Below are positions 4,416 to 7,279 of a stretch of 7,279 bases of DNA, in pieces. The notes beneath the pieces are model-generated. The model did not search any database. It was not told where the DNA came from and worked only from the letters and a program-made list of their open reading frames with translations. Position numbers and translations under genes: made by a program. Numbering within the stretch: position 1 is the first letter of the stretch; each line of letters begins with the position of its first letter. This stretch comes from an uncultured Clostridia bacterium (lineage in GTDB: Bacteria > Bacillota > Clostridia > Peptostreptococcales > Anaerovoracaceae): NCBI GenBank assembly GCA_934255435.1, contig CAKQNZ010000107.1:1-7279 (forward strand), given 5' to 3'.

Positions 4416-7279
4416 ATGAGATTAGGAATAGATGTCGGATCAACTACTGTCAAACTTGTCCTGCTTGATGATGACAGCAAGATAGTATACAGTAAATATG
4501 AAAGACATATGTCCAATGTGTTTGAAACAGTTGTACAGCAGCTCAGGCTCATGTATGAGGAAATAGGTGATGTAAGACTGAGGACTGTCATTACAGGCTC
4601 TGGAGGTCTGTCACTGTCTAATCTTCTGGAGATTCCTTTCGAACAGGAAGTGGTGACCTGCAGTGCCGCAGTAGAGGCACTGATCCCCGAAACTGATGTT
4701 GCGATAGAGCTGGGGGGAGAAGACGCCAAGATAACTTTTTACGGACAGACCATAGAGCAGAGGATGAATGGCACATGTGCAGGCGGTACCGGTGCATTCA
4801 TCGATCAGATGGCAGTGCTGCTGAATACAGACGCAGCAGGGCTGAATGAAGCTGCAAAGAAACATACGATGATATATCCTATAGCCGCCAGGTGCGGTGT
4901 ATTTGCCAAGACCGATATACAGCCCCTGATAAACGAAGGTGCACCTGTAGAGGATCTGGCAGCGTCTATTTTCCAGGCTGTAGTCAACCAGACCATAAGC
5001 GGGCTGGCCTGCGGACATACGATAAAGGGCAAGGTGGCCTTTTTAGGTGGACCGCTCTCATTCCTTTCAGAACTGAGAGAAAGATTCATCGAGACACTTG
5101 AGCTGGGTGAAGATGATGTCATCTTTCCGGAGGATTCCAAATTTTTCGTTGCTATCGGTGCGGCAATGAACTCATCTAAATACGATGAAATGAGTTTCAG
5201 CGAAATACTGTCAAGGATAGAGAATGCTGATCCGGAATCCATGTCGGATACGAAACATATAGAGCCACTGTTCAGAGACGAAGCTGAATATGCAGAATTC
5301 AGAGAACGTCACGGCAGAGATACGATAAATAGAAAAGATATAAAAAAAGCAAAAGGCAAGGTTTTCCTTGGTATAGACGCCGGTTCGACAACGACGAAAG
5401 CGGCACTGATAGACGAAGACAAAAACCTGCTTTACTCATATTACACAGGCAATGAAGGCAAGCCTCTCGATGCTGTTATGAATATGCTCAGAGAGCTCTA
5501 TTCACTGCTGCCTCAGAAGGCGTACATCGCCAATGTCACTGCCACCGGCTACGGCGAGGGCCTTGTGAAAGCAGCATTCAAGGCCGATCTCGGTGAGATA
5601 GAGACGATGGCGCATTACAAGGCGGCAGAGGAATTCCTGCCAGGCGTGGATTTTATCCTGGATATAGGCGGACAGGATATGAAATGTATGCGGATCAGAG
5701 ACGGAGCAATCTATAACATCATGCTGAACGAAGCATGTTCATCGGGCTGCGGATCTTTCATAGAAACGTACGCCAAGTCTGTGAATATGGACGTCAGGTC
5801 ATTTGCGTCGGAAGCTATATTTGCAAAGTCTCCTGTGGATCTCGGTACGAGATGTACTGTATTCATGAATTCTAAGGTGAAACAGGCACAGAAAGAAGGT
5901 GCCACTATAGGGGATATATCTGCGGGGCTTTCATATTCTATAATAAAGAATGCACTTTACAAAGTAATAAAGCTCAGAAATCCTGATGAAGCCGGAGACA
6001 AGATCGTAGTGCAGGGAGGCACGTTCCTCAATGACGCAGTGCTCCGTGCCATCGAAAATATCCTGGGAAAGGAGATCGTACGTCCTGACATAGCAGGGCT
6101 CATGGGAGCATATGGAGCAGCTCTCATTGCAAGAGAAAACTACGTTGAGGATACTGTATCGTCCATCATAAAACCGGATCAGATAGCTGCGTTCCAGGTA
6201 AAGACCAGCCATATCAGATGCAGAGGATGCGAGAACAGCTGTCTGATGACTGTGAATCAGTTCAACGACGGTACGAAATTCTTTACAGGCAACAGATGCG
6301 AGAAAGGCGAAGGCAAGCATACAGCGGAAGAAAGCAAGTTGCCTGACCTTTATGAATACAAACTCAAAAGGATGTTCGATTATGAACCGCTGACAGAGGA
6401 GCAATCAAGACGTGGAGTCATCGGTATCCCTCGTGTGCTGAATATGTACGAGAACTACCCGTTCTGGTTCACGCTGTTCACAAATCTTGGATTCAGTGTC
6501 ATGCTGTCGCCGGTTTCCAGCAAGGAGATGTATGAGAAAGGTATGGAGACCATATCCTCCGATACAGCCTGCTATCCGGCAAAGCTTGTGCATGGTCATA
6601 TAAAATGGCTGGTGGAGCACGGTGCAAAGTGGATATTCTACCCGAGTATCAATTATGAACGTATCGAAGACGAGACTGCACCTAACCATTATAACTGTCC
6701 GATAGTAGCTACATATCCTGAAGTCATCACAGGCAATATGGATGATATATTCGCAGACAACAATGTTAAATTTTCACACCCGTTCCTACCGTATGACAAC
6801 GATGAACGTCTCTGCAGAGAACTTTACAAGCTGTTGGAGCGTACAGGAGTCGGCAGACAGGAACTTGAGGAGGCCATAGAAGCGGCACGGGCGGAAGACA
6901 AGCACGTAAAGGATGATATCAGGAAAAAAGGCGAATATTCGCTGAAATATGCCAGAGAGCATGGCAGGAAAGCAGTGATACTGGCTGGAAGACCTTATCA
7001 TCTCGATCCTGAAGTCAATCACGGTATAAACAAGATAATAAGCTCTTTTGATATGGTCGTGCTTACAGAGGATTCAGTGGCGCATCTCGGCAAACTTCCA
7101 AGACCTATCAGGGCGCTGGATCAGTGGATGTACCATTCGAGACTTTACAAGGCAGCTACTTTCGCAGGAACTACTGATGATGTGGAGATCGTGCAGCTGA
7201 ACTCATTCGGATGCGGACTTGACGCAGTAACCACAGATCAGGTAGAAGAGATCACCAAGAAAAACAACAAGCTCTATAC
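4416..7279 (+). CDS. Giant 2-hydroxyacyl-CoA dehydratase-type activase with two BadF/HgdC ATPase domains (C-terminus off right edge)
   Basis: An open frame of 954 codons plus two bases runs to the window end. AGAGG at 4401-4405, 10 bases before the ATG, supports the start. Domain 1 (about 1-255) and domain 2 (about 315-575) are both ASKHA ATPases of the BadF/HgdC type. Each has a phosphate loop (GIDVGSTTVKL at 4-14; GIDAGSTTTKA at 319-329) and a second one (ELGGEDAK 98-105; DIGGQDMK 416-423). Each also has the cysteine pair that in HgdC holds a [4Fe-4S] cluster between two subunits: C121 and C160, then C441 and C480. Residues 602-628 carry C-x2-C-x3-C and a further Cys in GNRCEKG. From about 665 the chain resembles the DUF2229/HgdB-like region, with CYPAKLVHGH (719-728), AGRPYHLDPEVNHGI (857-871) and FGCGLDAVTTDQ (931-942). 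Related fusions are, from memory, about 1,400 residues, so roughly a third is missing. Such activases use ATP to push single electrons into Fe-S dehydratases or double-cubane cluster proteins; this chain's own substrate is unknown. The last codon is incomplete at the edge. Confidence 0.93.
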   Translation, partial: MRLGIDVGSTTVKLVLLDDDSKIVYSKYERHMSNVFETVVQQLRLMYEEIGDVRLRTVITGSGGLSLSNLLEIPFEQEVVTCSAAVEALIPETDVAIELGGEDAKITFYGQTIEQRMNGTCAGGTGAFIDQMAVLLNTDAAGLNEAAKKHTMIYPIAARCGVFAKTDIQPLINEGAPVEDLAASIFQAVVNQTISGLACGHTIKGKVAFLGGPLSFLSELRERFIETLELGEDDVIFPEDSKFFVAIGAAMNSSKYDEMSFSEILSRIENADPESMSDTKHIEPLFRDEAEYAEFRERHGRDTINRKDIKKAKGKVFLGIDAGSTTTKAALIDEDKNLLYSYYTGNEGKPLDAVMNMLRELYSLLPQKAYIANVTATGYGEGLVKAAFKADLGEIETMAHYKAAEEFLPGVDFILDIGGQDMKCMRIRDGAIYNIMLNEACSSGCGSFIETYAKSVNMDVRSFASEAIFAKSPVDLGTRCTVFMNSKVKQAQKEGATIGDISAGLSYSIIKNALYKVIKLRNPDEAGDKIVVQGGTFLNDAVLRAIENILGKEIVRPDIAGLMGAYGAALIARENYVEDTVSSIIKPDQIAAFQVKTSHIRCRGCENSCLMTVNQFNDGTKFFTGNRCEKGEGKHTAEESKLPDLYEYKLKRMFDYEPLTEEQSRRGVIGIPRVLNMYENYPFWFTLFTNLGFSVMLSPVSSKEMYEKGMETISSDTACYPAKLVHGHIKWLVEHGAKWIFYPSINYERIEDETAPNHYNCPIVATYPEVITGNMDDIFADNNVKFSHPFLPYDNDERLCRELYKLLERTGVGRQELEEAIEAARAEDKHVKDDIRKKGEYSLKYAREHGRKAVILAGRPYHLDPEVNHGINKIISSFDMVVLTEDSVAHLGKLPRPIRALDQWMYHSRLYKAATFAGTTDDVEIVQLNSFGCGLDAVTTDQVEEITKKNNKLY

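Noticed and set aside
4412..7022. Several minus-strand open frames of 64-157 codons
   Set aside because: All lie antisense to the giant activase, whose motifs run continuously through the region to the window edge.
1..7279. CRISPR array, insertion sequence, phage or defence genes
   Set aside because: No regularly spaced repeats, transposase motifs, terminal inverted repeats or defence-like domains were seen; all genes are metabolic, transport or regulatory.

Overview
The window looks like chromosomal DNA from an anaerobic, low-to-moderate GC Bacillota (Clostridia) bacterium. The pointers are AGGAGG-type ribosome sites, AT-rich intergenic DNA, preference for AGA and ATA codons, a CoA-transferase very close to the 4-hydroxybutyrate CoA-transferase of amino-acid/GABA-fermenting clostridia, and a giant 2-hydroxyacyl-CoA dehydratase-type activase. 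I cannot name the species. An amino-acid-fermenting relative of Clostridium aminobutyricum (Anaerovoracaceae) is a guess from the CoA-transferase alone.

Layout: (1) 1-508, minus strand: N-terminal part of a PAS-domain regulator, probably a sigma-54-dependent activator, cut by the window edge. (2) 509-832: a 324-bp divergent control region with a tandem 16-bp dyad, two related TTTATT-N-AATAAA palindromes, a spaced 7-bp inverted repeat and a perfect TATAAT for the regulator. (3) 833-2149, plus strand: a complete 438-residue 4-hydroxybutyrate-type acetyl-CoA:acid CoA-transferase, followed by a strong intrinsic terminator at about 2198-2232. (4) 2300-3712, plus strand: a complete MATE-family exporter. 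(5) 3722-4276, minus strand: a cysteine-cluster (YkgJ-like) protein, convergent with the MATE gene. (6) 4416-7279, plus strand: 954 codons of a very large activase with two BadF/HgdC ATPase domains, a cysteine motif and an HgdB-like region, running off the right edge.

How they fit: the regulator, control region and CoA-transferase form a plausible divergent regulator/target pair in short-chain acid or amino-acid fermentation. The terminator and strand changes suggest that the MATE, cysteine-cluster and activase genes are separate transcription units. The activase belongs to the ATP-driven low-potential electron-transfer family that serves 2-hydroxyacyl-CoA dehydratases and double-cubane cluster proteins. 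A metabolic link to the CoA-transferase is possible but not shown. Both edge genes are easy to miss because they lack a start or stop inside the window. I see no mobile element, CRISPR array, tRNA or rRNA. The least explained parts are the repeats in the 509-832 control region and the single-chain activase.
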